64,000 nt of DNA from Oreohelix idahoensis (lineage: Eukaryota; Mollusca; Gastropoda; Stylommatophora; Oreohelicidae), in the NCBI GenBank assembly GCA_024509875.1, contig JAMPIV010017528.1, positions 1 to 64,000 on the forward strand, given 5' to 3'. How positions within the stretch are numbered: the stretch's first letter is position 1; each line of letters starts with the position of its first letter. The translations under genes and the position numbers were made by a program. The notes beneath the pieces are model-generated. The model did no database searches and had not been told where the DNA came from. It was given only the letters and a program-made list of their open reading frames with translations. Positions 9,817 through 20,299 of this stretch are shown in pieces.

Positions 9817-11149
9817 TGATAAGGGTGGAATTAGGATGCCGTCAAATTACCACCTCTATCGACACCAGGTATTACAATGCAAGATGTGGGTGTCTTATCT
9901 GGTTTAGATTGTTGCTGTGTGTGTGTTGCAGTAGAACAGTTCAGGGTACACCACAGGCAACATGACGTGTAGAGTCATAGAAATGGTAACTTCGCTTTAG
10001 GTTTATACCATTTATTGCACGCCACAAAACAGTCATGATACTTATGTTATCATCGGCATAGTACAACGAATGCAGCATTCAAACTCATGTTAACTGACAG
10101 TCATGTAGAAGTCAATACTCAATAGTTGTATGGAAAACAAATATCATAGCGAAGCTTGATAAATAATACATATAACTTCTGCAACCGTGGTCAGCTGCAG
10201 ATCCTTAATGTTCATAGACAATAATAATTATTCCTTCCTGATGCTAGCAGATCAGATGTATACAATACGTCCGTTTACTGTCTGCACGTGAGTAGCATAC
10301 ATGGATTACAGGTCAGCTCGACCTTTATAACCTTCCTAAGTCTAACCATCTGACTTGGACGTGATCTCTGATATAACGAATCCTGGAACACAGACAATAG
10401 TCTTGTTGGTCTAGAGCGACCCATAGATATATAACTAGTTCGGTATAAAGATACCGGTGACTTAATCCTAGTCAAAGTACCTCTCCATTTTGAATCACAC
10501 AGGCGAGCAAAAAGGCGACAAAATGACGAACCTCTAGATGATAGCCTAAAGTTCGATACAAGAGGAATTACCTTATTTCGGAAAATCAACCATGAACATA
10601 TGCCTCCAGGCAGGCTTGAATAATACGGGGAAATAGTCTAGTTAGCTAACTAACTCACAAAGACAATGTATTTCCCTCAGAGAATCACAAGACGCAGTCG
10701 CGTCCGCTCGCTAATCAGTCCATTTCTCAACTCCCCGACCTGGGCGGAACAACAAAACGACAACCCAGTCGAGACATGCGCAGAGTGACAATCTCTGAGT
10801 CGCTGTTCACAATAAGACGATTCTAAGAACATTCGAGATAAAAGTCTTACACAGTCGCGCCTTTTATGGACATGAACAGAAGCGTTAAGAAAGGTTTCAA
10901 ACATCTACAACAGTTGACTGATACTACCAAATAAGGAGATATGGTCACGCTTCGTTCAAGACATTATAGACCGAACGTGTCTCTATACAAGAGGAGGTAA
11001 ACTCATAAAAAATAGCAGTATCGATATTTCGGGTTCTGTCCCTTTGACCATAAAATATATATAACATGCATTTCAGTCAAATAATGATCATACATACGAA
11101 AAACGATCATACAAAGACTTTGGAAAAAAGTAATTATTTGTGCGTAACA
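9817..11149 (-). repeat. Element A 5' LTR
   Basis: 1,333 bp, matching 1198-2541 nearly base for base. It starts TGTTACGC on the minus strand at 11149 and ends CTTATCA at 9817. Transcription would start here and run leftward. Promoter elements could not be assigned with confidence. Confidence 0.9.
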
Positions 11150-11154
11150 GATAC
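11150..11154. repeat. Right target-site duplication of element A (GATAC)
   Basis: Pairs with CATAC at 1193-1197. Removing A and one copy restores D's gag reading frame. Confidence 0.75.
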
Positions 11155-12546
11155 GTCTTACTTTTTCACGTTGGGTGGAGCTGTCTAAGATAGAAAAAAC
11201 TTATGAAGGACTTATAGACTTAATACTTAGAGACAAAGTCATGTCTTCTGTTAATGAGTCTTTCCTTGCTTTCCTTCACGAACGTAAATCTAAAACAATA
11301 AAAGAAATGGAAGATTTCTGTAGCCAGTATATAACTGCGCATCCTCACGTAACCATTGGTAACGCTAAAGTAAAAGAAGGTATGCCAGTTGCTTCGGCAG
11401 CACCTTATGGTCAAATCTCTAGTCATAGATTCCAACAAAATTTTGATAGGAAAAGTAACCGTAGTCACGGTCAAAATTATGGAAATCAATTTCAGGGTGA
11501 TTCTTCTTCGAAGAATTGGAGACGAGCTGACAGTCCTCGTTACTTCCAACCTAATAATTTTAGGCATTTCAGAAGAGGATATGGTAACAGGCTTTTCCTC
11601 GCGTAGACCTCAAAACCAAACAAATAGATGTTCACATCAATGTGGACATGATAATAATCATGGAAACTGTAGTTCGAAACAGGATAACAGTTATAATAGA
11701 GACAATAATAACTACAGAGATAATAACAACAGTGATAACTTCAGAGGTAATAGTAGTCGCGGTAGATCTCAATACAAAAAAAAGAGATATCAGCAGGCTA
11801 ACTCGGTTCAACAAGAATCTCAGGGAGCCTGTAATCAGGTTTCTGATAATAAAAACTCTGACGCTGTCACTTGTTCTTCTTTTGACTTTGGGAGAGCAAA
11901 CAAGTGCCCCCAATGCAGTACTTTGTTCGAACCAACTACAATATCGACTTTGAGTTGTGGTCACCCTCTCCCCGCTCTTCCTGCTTCGGTTGCACATGAC
12001 GGGAGAGGTTCTCTAATCCTACATAAGGGTCTTGTTAATAATACTCCGGTCTCACTACTTTTCGATTCCGGATGCACCACTATTGGTGTTAGACAATCGC
12101 TTGTATAACCATCCTGTGCGACAGGAAGGGTTATCAAATGTGTCACATTTGGCGGCACTCTAGAAAAATATCCTACTGCTGTAATTCACATTGCCACTCC
12201 TTTCTTTACGGGAGATGTGCATGCCTGTCTCTTACCTAATCCTATTGCGGACCTTATTATTGGTCGTATCCACGGAATTAGGGAATGTACCCCACAGCAG
12301 ATTGCTGCTTGGGAAGATGATAATATGCAAGCTACCAATGCAGTGGTTACAAGAGCACAAGCTCTACAAATACCACAAACTTCGTTGAATAATGATAATG
12401 AAGTTCATAGCCAAGATAGTAACTTGGTTATTTCTCGTGACTCGTTCATAAAATTACAAGAAGAAGATCCGACGCTAAAAAAATTCTTCATTCTTGCGAA
12501 GAAAGGTGATCCAAATAAGGATACACAAAGAAAATCTTGGATATAA
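11155..12546 (+). pseudogene. Element D gag C-terminal half and aspartic protease
   Basis: This continues D's gag after the nested insertion: capsid C-terminal helices (LILRDKVMSSVNESFLAFLH, about 11230-11290), then an N/R/D-rich basic region, then a C2CH-like cluster (CPQC ... SCGH, about 11905-11960), then the protease with FDSG (about 12061-12072) and ADLIIGR (about 12248-12268). Breaks are a frameshift near 11590 and an in-frame TAA at 12106-12108 where element A has Asp in LVDPF. The frame ends with TAA at 12544-12546, a site that is open in A. It looks like normal decay of a polyprotein, homologous over its whole length to A 6071-7435. Confidence 0.85.
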
Positions 12547-13120
12547 ATGAAAAACGGCGTGCTTGTACGTATGGTACAAGACTCGGCTACGTCAGCACAT
12601 TCGAAAATTCTTGTTCCCAAGAGTATGAGAGTGCAAATATTGCAACATGCTCATGACTCGCAATGTGCTGGACACATGGGATTTTCCCGTACAAAGTCGA
12701 GAGTCCTTGCGGCTTTCTTTTGGACTTTGTTAACAAGGACATTCGTATATACTGCCGATCATGTCAGGTATGTCAGGAGGTCAAATCTAGAGGACCACGA
12801 CATGCTGCGCCTATCCAGGCTGCTGACATCCCTATTCGGCCATTTCAGAAAATGGCCATAGATATTATTGGCCCTTTTAAGATAAAGTCGGCCAGAGGAC
12901 ATCAGTTTATCCTTACATGTGTCGATATGTGCACACGTTGGCCAGAGGCTATCCCTCTAAAGAGCATATCTACTACAGATATCGCAGATGCTCTTTGGCT
13001 GATATTTTCTCGCTTGGGGTTCCCCAGAGAAATACTGTCTGACCATGGCACTCAACTCATATCTGATACTATGTCTCAAGTAATGTCTAACTTACACATT
13101 ATCCTATCCCTATACACTTT
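12547..13120 (+). pseudogene. Element D integrase, 3' part deleted
   Basis: The H2C2 zinc finger (HDSQCAGHMGF ... CRSCQVC) and two of the three catalytic residues (MAIDIIGPF and ILSDHGTQ) can be read, with a one-base frameshift near 12724 between finger halves. At about 13097-13105 the sequence jumps from the integrase core straight to the segment that precedes the RT (the PIHFQSQVEK region of A). The catalytic Glu, the GPY/F module and the RT linker, roughly 0.9 kb compared with A, are missing. The deletion removes integration activity. Confidence 0.85.
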
Positions 13121-13129
13121 CAGTCACAA

Positions 13130-14347
13130 GTGGAAAAGGAATTGGATGAAATGATTCAATTAAACATAATTGAACCATCGACTTCTCCATATTCTTCTTC
13201 CATGGTTATTGTTCGGAAGAAAGATAAGAACATACGAATTTGCGTTGATTATCGCAAATTAAATCAAGTCACAAAGTTCGATGCTGAACCTATGCCTTTA
13301 CTAGAAGATCTACTTATTAGACTTTCTAATTCTAGATTCTTCACTAAACTTGACTTGTCTAAAGGTTATTGGCAAGTGCCTTTAGCAGATCATGCCAAAC
13401 CTCTTACTGCTTTCTCAACACCTAGGGGTCTATTTCAATGGAATGTTATGCCTTTCGGTCTTATGAACGCCCCTGCTACTTTCGTTCGCATGATGCGTCG
13501 GATTCTTTCTCATCGTTCAGATGTCATCGCATACTTAGATGATATCTGTCTCTTCAGTGATTCCTGGGAAGATCACTATTTGGGTTTATATGACCTACTG
13601 TCCACTCTACGTGAGTTTAATTTGACAGTAAAACCCTCTAAAGCCTATATTGGTTTTGGTGAAATCTCTTTCCTTGGTCATCGTGTTGGTCATGGTCTCT
13701 TGAAGACAGAAGACCACAATACTTCGAAAATATTGAACATCTCTGTACCTAAAACGAAGAAACAAGTCCGTAGTCTCTTGGGTCTAATTCAATTCTATGG
13801 GAGATTCATCCCGAATCTATCTTCGATCATGGCACCTCTCTCACCTTTGTTGAAGAAAGGGTCGCCTAATCTGGTTCGTTGGTCTCAGGAATGTCAATCT
13901 TCCTTAGACCAGATCAAGAAAATATTTTCTTCTCCTCCCATCCTTAGATTACCTACTCTTGATAGGACTTTTGTTCTTCGAAGTGATGCTTCATCCACTG
14001 GGATCGGAGCAGCACTTATGCAGGAATATGCTGAAACTCTGCATCCTGTCATGTACATTTCTAGAAAACTAAATGCGGCAGAGAGGAACTACTCGGTTTT
14101 AGACCGTGAATTGTTGGCTATGGTTTGGTCTATTCTCAAACTACAAAGATTCCTCCTGGGCGCACATTTCATTCTAGAAACTGATCAGAAAGCTCTTACA
14201 GCTATTCAGACTAAGAACTTGAAGAGTTCGAGATCCACTCGATATGCTATTGCTCTTCAACCTTTTCACTTCACGGTACGAGCTATCCGTGGGTCGGATA
14301 ATGTGATGGCTGACATTCTGTCTAGATGCCCACGTGATTCCAACTAA
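13130..14347 (+). CDS. Element D reverse transcriptase-RNase H, open frame of a dead element
   Basis: 405 codons, uninterrupted. RT motifs: D75 in FTKLDLSKGYWQVP, MPFGLMNAPATF (107-118), YLDD (135-138). RNase H motifs: D286 (LRSDAS), E327 (RELLA), D352 (ETDQKA), D395 (MADILSR). All four RNase H and all three RT acidic residues are present. The ATG at 13130 is only the first Met; the original polyprotein came from the integrase side, now deleted. It is about 85-90% like element A's RT by eye. There is no promoter or Gag in frame, so the frame is open by chance of slow decay and is unlikely to be expressed on its own. Confidence 0.85.
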   Translation: MEKELDEMIQLNIIEPSTSPYSSSMVIVRKKDKNIRICVDYRKLNQVTKFDAEPMPLLEDLLIRLSNSRFFTKLDLSKGYWQVPLADHAKPLTAFSTPRGLFQWNVMPFGLMNAPATFVRMMRRILSHRSDVIAYLDDICLFSDSWEDHYLGLYDLLSTLREFNLTVKPSKAYIGFGEISFLGHRVGHGLLKTEDHNTSKILNISVPKTKKQVRSLLGLIQFYGRFIPNLSSIMAPLSPLLKKGSPNLVRWSQECQSSLDQIKKIFSSPPILRLPTLDRTFVLRSDASSTGIGAALMQEYAETLHPVMYISRKLNAAERNYSVLDRELLAMVWSILKLQRFLLGAHFILETDQKALTAIQTKNLKSSRSTRYAIALQPFHFTVRAIRGSDNVMADILSRCPRDSN

Positions 14348-15112
14348 TACTTCTGTCCTATTTCTAGATATACGACAGAGCCATAACACACCTATATTAC
14401 TACAATACATTAGCACAACTGTCCTCACTTTAGGTGAACACATACTATTGTGCTTTGTTATCATCTTCTTCTGTTCCCATCTTTAATATAAGAAGAAGAC
14501 TGAGTAGTTAATATAAGGGCCGAAAGTTTACTCGGTCACAATTGTTAATAATAAGTATGAAACTTAATGGCTATTAAATAGAATTATATTGGTTGTTTTT
14601 TCTCAGCATGTTATTGTTGATCGGAGAAGCTACCTTTCTGTTGTCAAACATGGAGAGTTCCACATTGTACACTTTCCTTGGAACGACAGGAGATGTGTCC
14701 TGGATCGTCATTTATGTTTAATTTCATTATGTAATGGTATTATTAAACATTTAGATATGTACTATTTAACATTCTATATCAGATGTGTACATCCATTCTA
14801 AGCGGTATTAGAATATGACACTGCTATTTGATTATAATGATATGAACTTGCATATTTATATTGTATTTTCATGCAAGCGTAGTGTGTAATGGTGGCACCT
14901 CCCCGATATATTTTTTTTTAAATCAGATTTTTTTATCTGTTGTGAAATATTCTCACCAGACACTTTATGTGTCAATTTAGCCTCATATTAGGCAGTGCAA
15001 TTAGTTATCCCCGCATAATTCATGCGTTGTTAAACCGCTTTTGGTTTTACTCTTGGATATTTAAAAAAAAAAAATGTTGCACATTTTTTTTTTAATCGGG
15101 AGGTGGCGGTAA
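14348..15112 (+). other. Element D noncoding tail and polypurine tract
   Basis: 765 bp between the RNase H stop (TAA 14345-14347) and the LTR, without a gene. It ends with the purine-rich CGGGAGGTGGCGGTAA (about 15097-15112), directly before the LTR start TGTTGCGC. A poly-A/poly-T pair at about 15063-15093 could form a hairpin; A has the same arrangement. Confidence 0.65.
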
Positions 15113-16413
15113 TGTTGCGCTAAACTTGTCGCAACTTATTCTGACTATATATTCTGACCATGCATTCTGACTATATTGAATTTTTTAATGCATGGGAAGT
15201 AACTCATGGAATTGTAGTCACTTTTATTTCTACAGTCGTCTAATCTTGATAGCATCGTCAGGAAGTTGTCTTATCTTGATAGCTAGGGTTGTTGATAGTT
15301 TGTGTGTGAGCGATTTTAAGTCATAACCATGTATGGAGCGTTTTCCTAGAAACAGTTGGCAACTTGCGATGTCATTTCCTTTTAAGGTTCGAATCTTTAG
15401 TCGAACATCGTAGAACATTCTTTGTTTCGTAAATTAGCTGAGTTGTATTCGATTCGGGTGTTCTGCGCATGTCTTTGTTTGGGGCAGTGTTTAAATGATT
15501 TCCGCCCAGGTCAGTCGGAGAAAAATGCTGGTAAGGCGAGACGTAGCGGTGTGCTAACGTTTTCGCTTAGATTATTCAGGAAGGAGTCCTCATCATTGTT
15601 GTTCCTTCTTTTTTGAGATGATATATCTCTATGTTATTTCAAATGCCTGGAGGCATATGTGATTTATGTGATTTAATTCCTGATGAACAGGTAACTGAAT
15701 CCTTTTTGCTGAGTAACTTTATCGCCATCTTGTGATGTTGACTTTTGCATAGCCTGCCTCATTATAGAGTCTATGATATGACGAGTTTGCTCAGCTCACG
15801 ATCCACTTATATTGTCACGCATCGATTGATGCCTGTCCTAAGGACCATTTGCTTCCTGAACTCTATTGATGGATCTAGGTTTGATACCTTTGCTGTTTAA
15901 GGAACATAGAGGACGATAATGTGACGCTCAAAAGACATGCCTGTCTTGTTGAGGTCGAATATAGGAGACTAGATTTAATCTCCTAGTTGATATCTACTAG
16001 CTCTTATGGAAAGGGGAAGTTTACTACCTGACTACATGTACAGCTGATTACGATATCCTAAAAGGCATATGATTTACATTATTTGATGCTGTATGCTGTT
16101 CCTGTTGAATTGACTACGTCGATGATACAATGACTGTTGTACTATACCTGTGATGTTTCTGCATAACGATGTCCATGCATCTTGTCATTGTGGCGTACAC
16201 AATATATATTGCCAAAAAACATCACTGCTGTTAAAAGCTTTATTGACTTTCTACGTTGTATGGTCTGATGTGACGTCCATGTATGATACTGTAGCTATCT
16301 GACTCTATCCTTACGTCACACACTTAAACCAGACTAAAGACACCATGTTACTCTGCCTCATCATCCCTGGTGTCTGAGGGTGATACACTACACTGCAAGT
16401 GCCAGTATTATCA
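15113..16413 (+). repeat. Element D 3' LTR
   Basis: 1,301 bp, TGTTGCGC...TTATCA. The start is fixed by the purine tract and by similarity to the LTR starts of A (TGTTACGC) and C (TGTTGCGT). The end is fixed by the shared TTATCA terminus. Internal blocks match C's LTR, for example the 'TTTCCTAGAAACAGTTGGCAA' region against its C counterpart near 60070-60095. The three LTRs represent different subfamilies. Confidence 0.8.
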
Positions 16414-16748
16414 TACCTTTGGAAAGCAGATGAAATATAGCACCCTCAACATTGTGTGGCAAATGTGACATCATCCACGGAACATTTATACGCAACACAC
16501 ATTTTGCTACGCAACACAGTCCTTGTTAGGACACAATCTATTGTCTCATATAACTCAATCTATTGTCTCACATAACTGCAGTCTATTCAGATTACTCCCA
16601 CCTGAAATATAACCAAACAGTCCTCGTCGCATATACTCCTATCATAAGAACATAACAATATTGTTAGGATATATTATAGCATTTGTCAGAGAGGGCCTGG
16701 TATATTATAGGGGGAAGGAAATGGTTGTATCACACCTAGATATACACA

Positions 16749-16871
16749 TTATTGGATGTATTCATGTATTGAATTTATATTATTGGATGTATTCATGTAT
16801 TGAATTTATATTATTGGATGTATTCATGTATGTAATTTATATTATTGGATATATTCATGTATTAATTTATC
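16749..16871. repeat. 31-bp minisatellite
   Basis: Nearly four copies of a 31-bp unit beginning ATTGGATGTATTCATGTATT. The last two copies have small changes. Confidence 0.85.
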
Positions 16872-17055
16872 AGAAAGAATGTTTTGCAAGTAGACACATG
16901 TCTTGTCTCGCTATTGCTAAATCATACTAAGCCATTTTGTCATTCATCCTACATGCAGACACCTGAGACACGCTCATTTCATCAAACAATAGAAATAGGT
17001 GGGCTTAATGACAGAAATTAGCCCCTATTTTTGCTTGTTACAGGTTTTATTCGTG

Positions 17056-17060
17056 TCATC
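17056..17060. repeat. Left target-site duplication of element B (TCATC)
   Basis: Perfect match to 25837-25841 on the other side of the element, 5 bp as expected for this class. Confidence 0.85.
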
Positions 17061-19197
17061 TGTCGTAAAATTAACAGTGATACAACGTAAAAATATCTCC
17101 AAAGGATAAAATGTAGGGATAAAAAGAATGCGTAAGTTACTAGAAGGCATGATCGCCCACGCCGCGGGTCATCACCCGCCATGGAAATTAAATTGCTAGA
17201 ACGGTTACCATTTGAACGGGATGAGAACGGCGGATCAAAAAGGAAAAAATATGACTGAAAAATTGCGTGAAACTAGCAAGGCTAAAAAGATGCAATTGGG
17301 GGGGAACGAGGAAAAGTCACGTCCCCAAGTTGACACAAGGTAACGAAATCGACAAAAGGGACCATAGTTATTATACGCAACAGTCATTTTTTGGACGTTT
17401 TTGCGATATTTTGTCCTTTATTTGAATGCAGCGGCAAACGTTTCACAGAATATTCTAGAAAATATTTCGAAAAAGACAACTAACCTTGAAAAGTAACTTT
17501 TTCTTAATAATGATGTTAGGAATATAAAACCTAGCTGGCCGGATGGCCCATTTTGAGCAGTGAAATAATATGCTTTTATTTATACAGACGGATAGATAAT
17601 AATGAAGACATTGACAAAAGACTGTGTTGTTCACATCAGCGAAAGACTGCATTGAATCAAACATGTCACTAATTTGCACAAAAACCGCGACCTTGAGACT
17701 CAAGTGTCCAAATCTAGTTAGAATGAAAGAGAGGGACATTGGTGGGAGCTGTGGCTAAAAATAACTTTAAAGACAAAATTTGTAGAGGGGACGGATAGGT
17801 TGGTTCAAAAACCAAGTACGTTTTTTGTGAAAACGCAAGTAGAGACGGACGGACTAACAGATAAAAATCCATACTTGACTGAAGCATGACTGAAATGACT
17901 TTAGTGTAGGAAATTTGAATTTGAAAAAACACAAGGCATTGATTGGCCACAGACAATCATATTATCAGCGCTCAGACGCGCTTTTTTGCCATTCCTCAAT
18001 AGTTGTCCAGTGATAGACACAGTAAATTTTAAGTGTGGTGATTTCCAATGAAGTAAATTGAAATAAGTTCAGGGACGCCATACTATAGCCAGCAGCTCAG
18101 CTGAGTTTTGCTAGCATTTCTGTGTTCTTTATTCATAATCTGGTAAGCTAATAAACATATTTCGGAATATGTAGTCTGGGAGAACTTATCCTATGTGAAA
18201 CCAACTTGGTAAGATGTGTTGTATGGTCAGAGAGATCTGACCCTGTCTAAGTGGTGTTATTGTAAATTGTTACGTGTAGAAGTGGCTCCTTAGGTAAGGT
18301 TCTGAACCTAAACCAATACTTTATTTCAGAGCTGTGAGTTTTTTTATGTTGACACCAAAAGGTGGTGTCAAATGCTGGGTAAATAATTGACAGTGAGGAC
18401 CCGTGCAGTGTCGCATCTCGGCAGAACAGCCTTGTATTGCCCCCAAGCACGGAGAGGTGGGGCCACCCGATATATTGCCCCCAAGCACGGAGAGGTGGGG
18501 CCACCAGATTCCAGCACCAGAACTACTCTTTCAAAGTTACGTAAGCAGGCTGGTCTGCTGGATTTACACCAACTTCATAGACATAGCACCCAAAGTGAAT
18601 TACTACTAAAACATCCCATTTCCTTCCATCATTAATGGACAATGTTTGGTAGGCATAGACAGGGAGGGATGAAGCCACCCCAACAGCACATCTATTCATC
18701 GTTCTCCCAGGGAAAATAATATTATGAACTGTAGAAATATTAACTAATCGTGAAAATTGTATACGTACACACCTTTTATTTATCATGCCATTTATTCATG
18801 CCATTCATTCATAAATTCCAAAATCTTTCATATGTTCTGGCCAAAATAAAACCTTGGTTCAGAACAAATAAATTTAAAAAAGATTTACTTTCTAAAATTT
18901 CACCAGCTGAATTTAGTTCATTGTGTTCTAAATTTTATTGATAATATTATATTATTTAATATCTGTGTGTGTGTGTGTTTGTATATGTCAATACAACACA
19001 TTACATTCAGTACCCTAGATTTTAACGTAGCCACATTCATTAGTAAAAAAAAAAAAGATAGGTGTGAGGTCGTAGTGGTAGCAAGAAGGGACTTCTGAAA
19101 ATTCACAGCTACATTTTATCTCAGGAGCCTTCACAGCTGACCTCATACATCACACTTAGTAATATCACCATCATACAATACCATCAAATCCACTACA
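17061..19197 (+). repeat. Element B 5' LTR (lacks a 230-bp segment)
   Basis: TGTCGTAAAA...CACTACA, 2,137 bp, unusually long. Compared with the 3' LTR it lacks a 230-bp block at 18147/18148. The breakpoint shows 3-bp homology (AAG), which suggests a deletion between short repeats. The missing block contains the best TATA-like sequence of the LTR. Antisense and sense short frames inside the LTR are repeated in both LTRs and are not considered genes. Confidence 0.9.
18436..18511 (+). repeat. 38-bp direct duplication inside element B LTRs
   Basis: Two copies, 38 bp apart, of the segment ATTGCCCCCAAGCACGGAGA and following GTGGGGCCACC. The same duplication occurs in the 3' LTR at about 25082-25157, so it predates the insertion. 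GC-rich, in an otherwise AT-rich LTR; a candidate regulatory or RNA-structure element. Confidence 0.8.
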
Positions 19198-19202
19198 TAT
19201 AT

Positions 19203-19221
19203 TGGGGTCTTGTCCAGGGAT
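19203..19221 (+). promoter_or_regulatory. Element B primer binding site, tRNA-Pro-like
   Basis: TGGGGTCTTGTCCAGGGAT lies 5 bp after the LTR. It closely resembles the proline-tRNA primer site known from gammaretroviruses (TGGGGGCTCGTCCGGGAT), so tRNA-Pro is the likely primer for minus-strand synthesis. Confidence 0.65.
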
Positions 19222-19465
19222 AATTAGCATAAACAGTAATATAAGGATCTCCTGGTGGGAGAAATAAAATTAGGGGAACAAAATTGTAAAATTCCCTTAA
19301 AATTAAAAGTGTCCCTTTAAATTAAAAGGGCAATTAGAAGTTGGTGAATCTTCACAGCCAGTGTTAGTTAATTAATTAATTAGAATTATTTTAGTCTAGA
19401 GTAATTAGAATTACTTTAGTGGTTGGAAATTTTACTTTGCTTATTGCTGGATTTGTTTAAAGAGT

Positions 19466-20299
19466 ATGGCGGAGCTGGCAAAATTTAGATCAGCTGCTGT
19501 GCTGACGGCAAAGGAGATGGGAATGGATGGTCAGATTTTAATTCAATACGTAACGGCTGAATGTGATAAATATATTGAAAGGGAAGATAGAAAGGTAGCT
19601 GAAGAGAAGAGGTTACAAATTGAGGCTGATAGAGAAATTAAGAGGCTGCAGATTGAGGCAGAAGACAAACGACAGCAAAGGGAGGCAGAAGAAAAAAGAT
19701 TGACTGCCGAAAGGGAGGCAGAAGATAGAAGGTTGCAAAGGGAGCACGAATTACGACTAAGGGAGCTGGAATTACAAGGCCAGGCTCCTGAAAATGGTGC
19801 CAGCCCTTTCATGATTGAGCAATTGAGAGAGTCCATGGCTCCAGACATGAGAAAATTTCTCATGGAACAAGGTGCAGAGAAATTGGGAGAGGTTTTAAAT
19901 GTCGCTGAAAGGTATCAGGCAGCCCAGGCAGAGGTAAGTGGTGCTAAAAAGAAGCACATAGACAATTTTAAAGCTCCACAGCAATTTAATAAATTTGACA
20001 ATAGAGAACAGGGTAATAGAGGTAGGACAAACTTTGAGCGGCCAAGAAATGACTATCGCGACAGAAACTCACAGTTCAATGACCAAAAAAATAATGAAAG
20101 GAAACCGTTTAACCAAGGAAAAAGATGGTGTAAATGGTGCAAGAGAGATAACCATAACACCGAATTTTGTAGAAGGAAACCTTCAAACATTGCTGCAATG
20201 AAGTCGGGGACGCAAAGATTAAAGGTTAATCCTAATGGACAACAGGAACCTTATCACCCCCAGTTTGTGAGGATGTTATTTGTAATGGGGTCACCATAA
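19466..20299 (+). CDS. Element B Gag with charged helix and CCHC zinc knuckle, capsid shortened
   Basis: 277 codons from ATG 19466 (MAELAKFRSAAVLTAKEMGM). Residues 1-38 form a head; about 38-104 are a highly charged helix with EEKRLQIEAD-type repeats. Residues about 117-155 resemble the C-terminal capsid helices (LRESMAPDMRKFLMEQGAEK), and about 160-218 are basic and N/R-rich. A zinc knuckle C222-x2-C225-x4-H230-x4-C235 follows and would bind genomic RNA. The capsid N-domain seen in A/C/D gag is absent: the text goes from the charged helix almost directly to the C-terminal helices, so about 100 residues seem to be deleted. The frame overlaps the protease frame, which lies -1 relative to it, from 20236 on. 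Start chosen because the next upstream codons are noncoding leader. Confidence 0.85.
   Translation: MAELAKFRSAAVLTAKEMGMDGQILIQYVTAECDKYIEREDRKVAEEKRLQIEADREIKRLQIEAEDKRQQREAEEKRLTAEREAEDRRLQREHELRLRELELQGQAPENGASPFMIEQLRESMAPDMRKFLMEQGAEKLGEVLNVAERYQAAQAEVSGAKKKHIDNFKAPQQFNKFDNREQGNRGRTNFERPRNDYRDRNSQFNDQKNNERKPFNQGKRWCKWCKRDNHNTEFCRRKPSNIAAMKSGTQRLKVNPNGQQEPYHPQFVRMLFVMGSP

Larger units (their letters stand above)
1198..11149 (-). mobile_element. Element A: full-length Gmr1-like LTR retrotransposon nested in D's gag
   Basis: A 9,952-bp element in reverse orientation with two LTRs (1198-2541 and 9817-11149) that are nearly identical. By eye there are roughly a dozen substitutions plus about ten small indels. 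Reading on the minus strand: 5' LTR, primer site, 1.5-kb leader, gag (8279 downward), gag C-part plus protease, integrase with GPY/F tail, RT, RNase H, noncoding tail, purine tract, 3' LTR. LTR ends are TGTTACGC...CCTTATCA. Several one-base frameshifts break every major frame junction, many in homopolymer runs. It belongs to the same family as its host element D, so a relative has jumped into a relative. Confidence 0.9.
1..16413 (+). mobile_element. Element D: old Gmr1-like LTR retrotransposon, 5' end outside window
   Basis: Internal region and 3' LTR of an LTR retrotransposon read on the + strand. In order: leader (1-378), gag N-part (379-1197), the nested element A (1198-11149), gag C-part and protease (11155-12546), truncated integrase (12547-13120), RT-RNase H (13130-14347), noncoding tail and purine tract, and 3' LTR (15113-16413). 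Gag resumes in the same reading frame across the nested insertion. The integrase lies before the RT, as in Gmr1-type elements. Stops, frameshifts and a deletion of roughly 0.9 kb make it inactive. The 5' LTR and left target duplication are outside the window; the base run after the 3' LTR is TACCT. Confidence 0.85.
16414..17060. other. Flanking DNA between elements D and B
   Basis: No gene is visible. It contains a 31-bp minisatellite (16749-16871) and a short duplicated 'CTATTGTCTCAYATAACT' segment near 16540-16575. Confidence 0.5.

Noticed and set aside
17455..17956. Antisense genes inside B's LTRs (copies at 23872-24373)
   Set aside because: They lie entirely within the LTR, are short, and show no domain; conserved only because the LTRs are young.
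20236..20299. Canonical -1 slippery heptamer in the gag/pro overlap of B
   Set aside because: I could not find an X-XXY-YYZ heptamer in the right frame; the shift may be an indel or use a noncanonical site.
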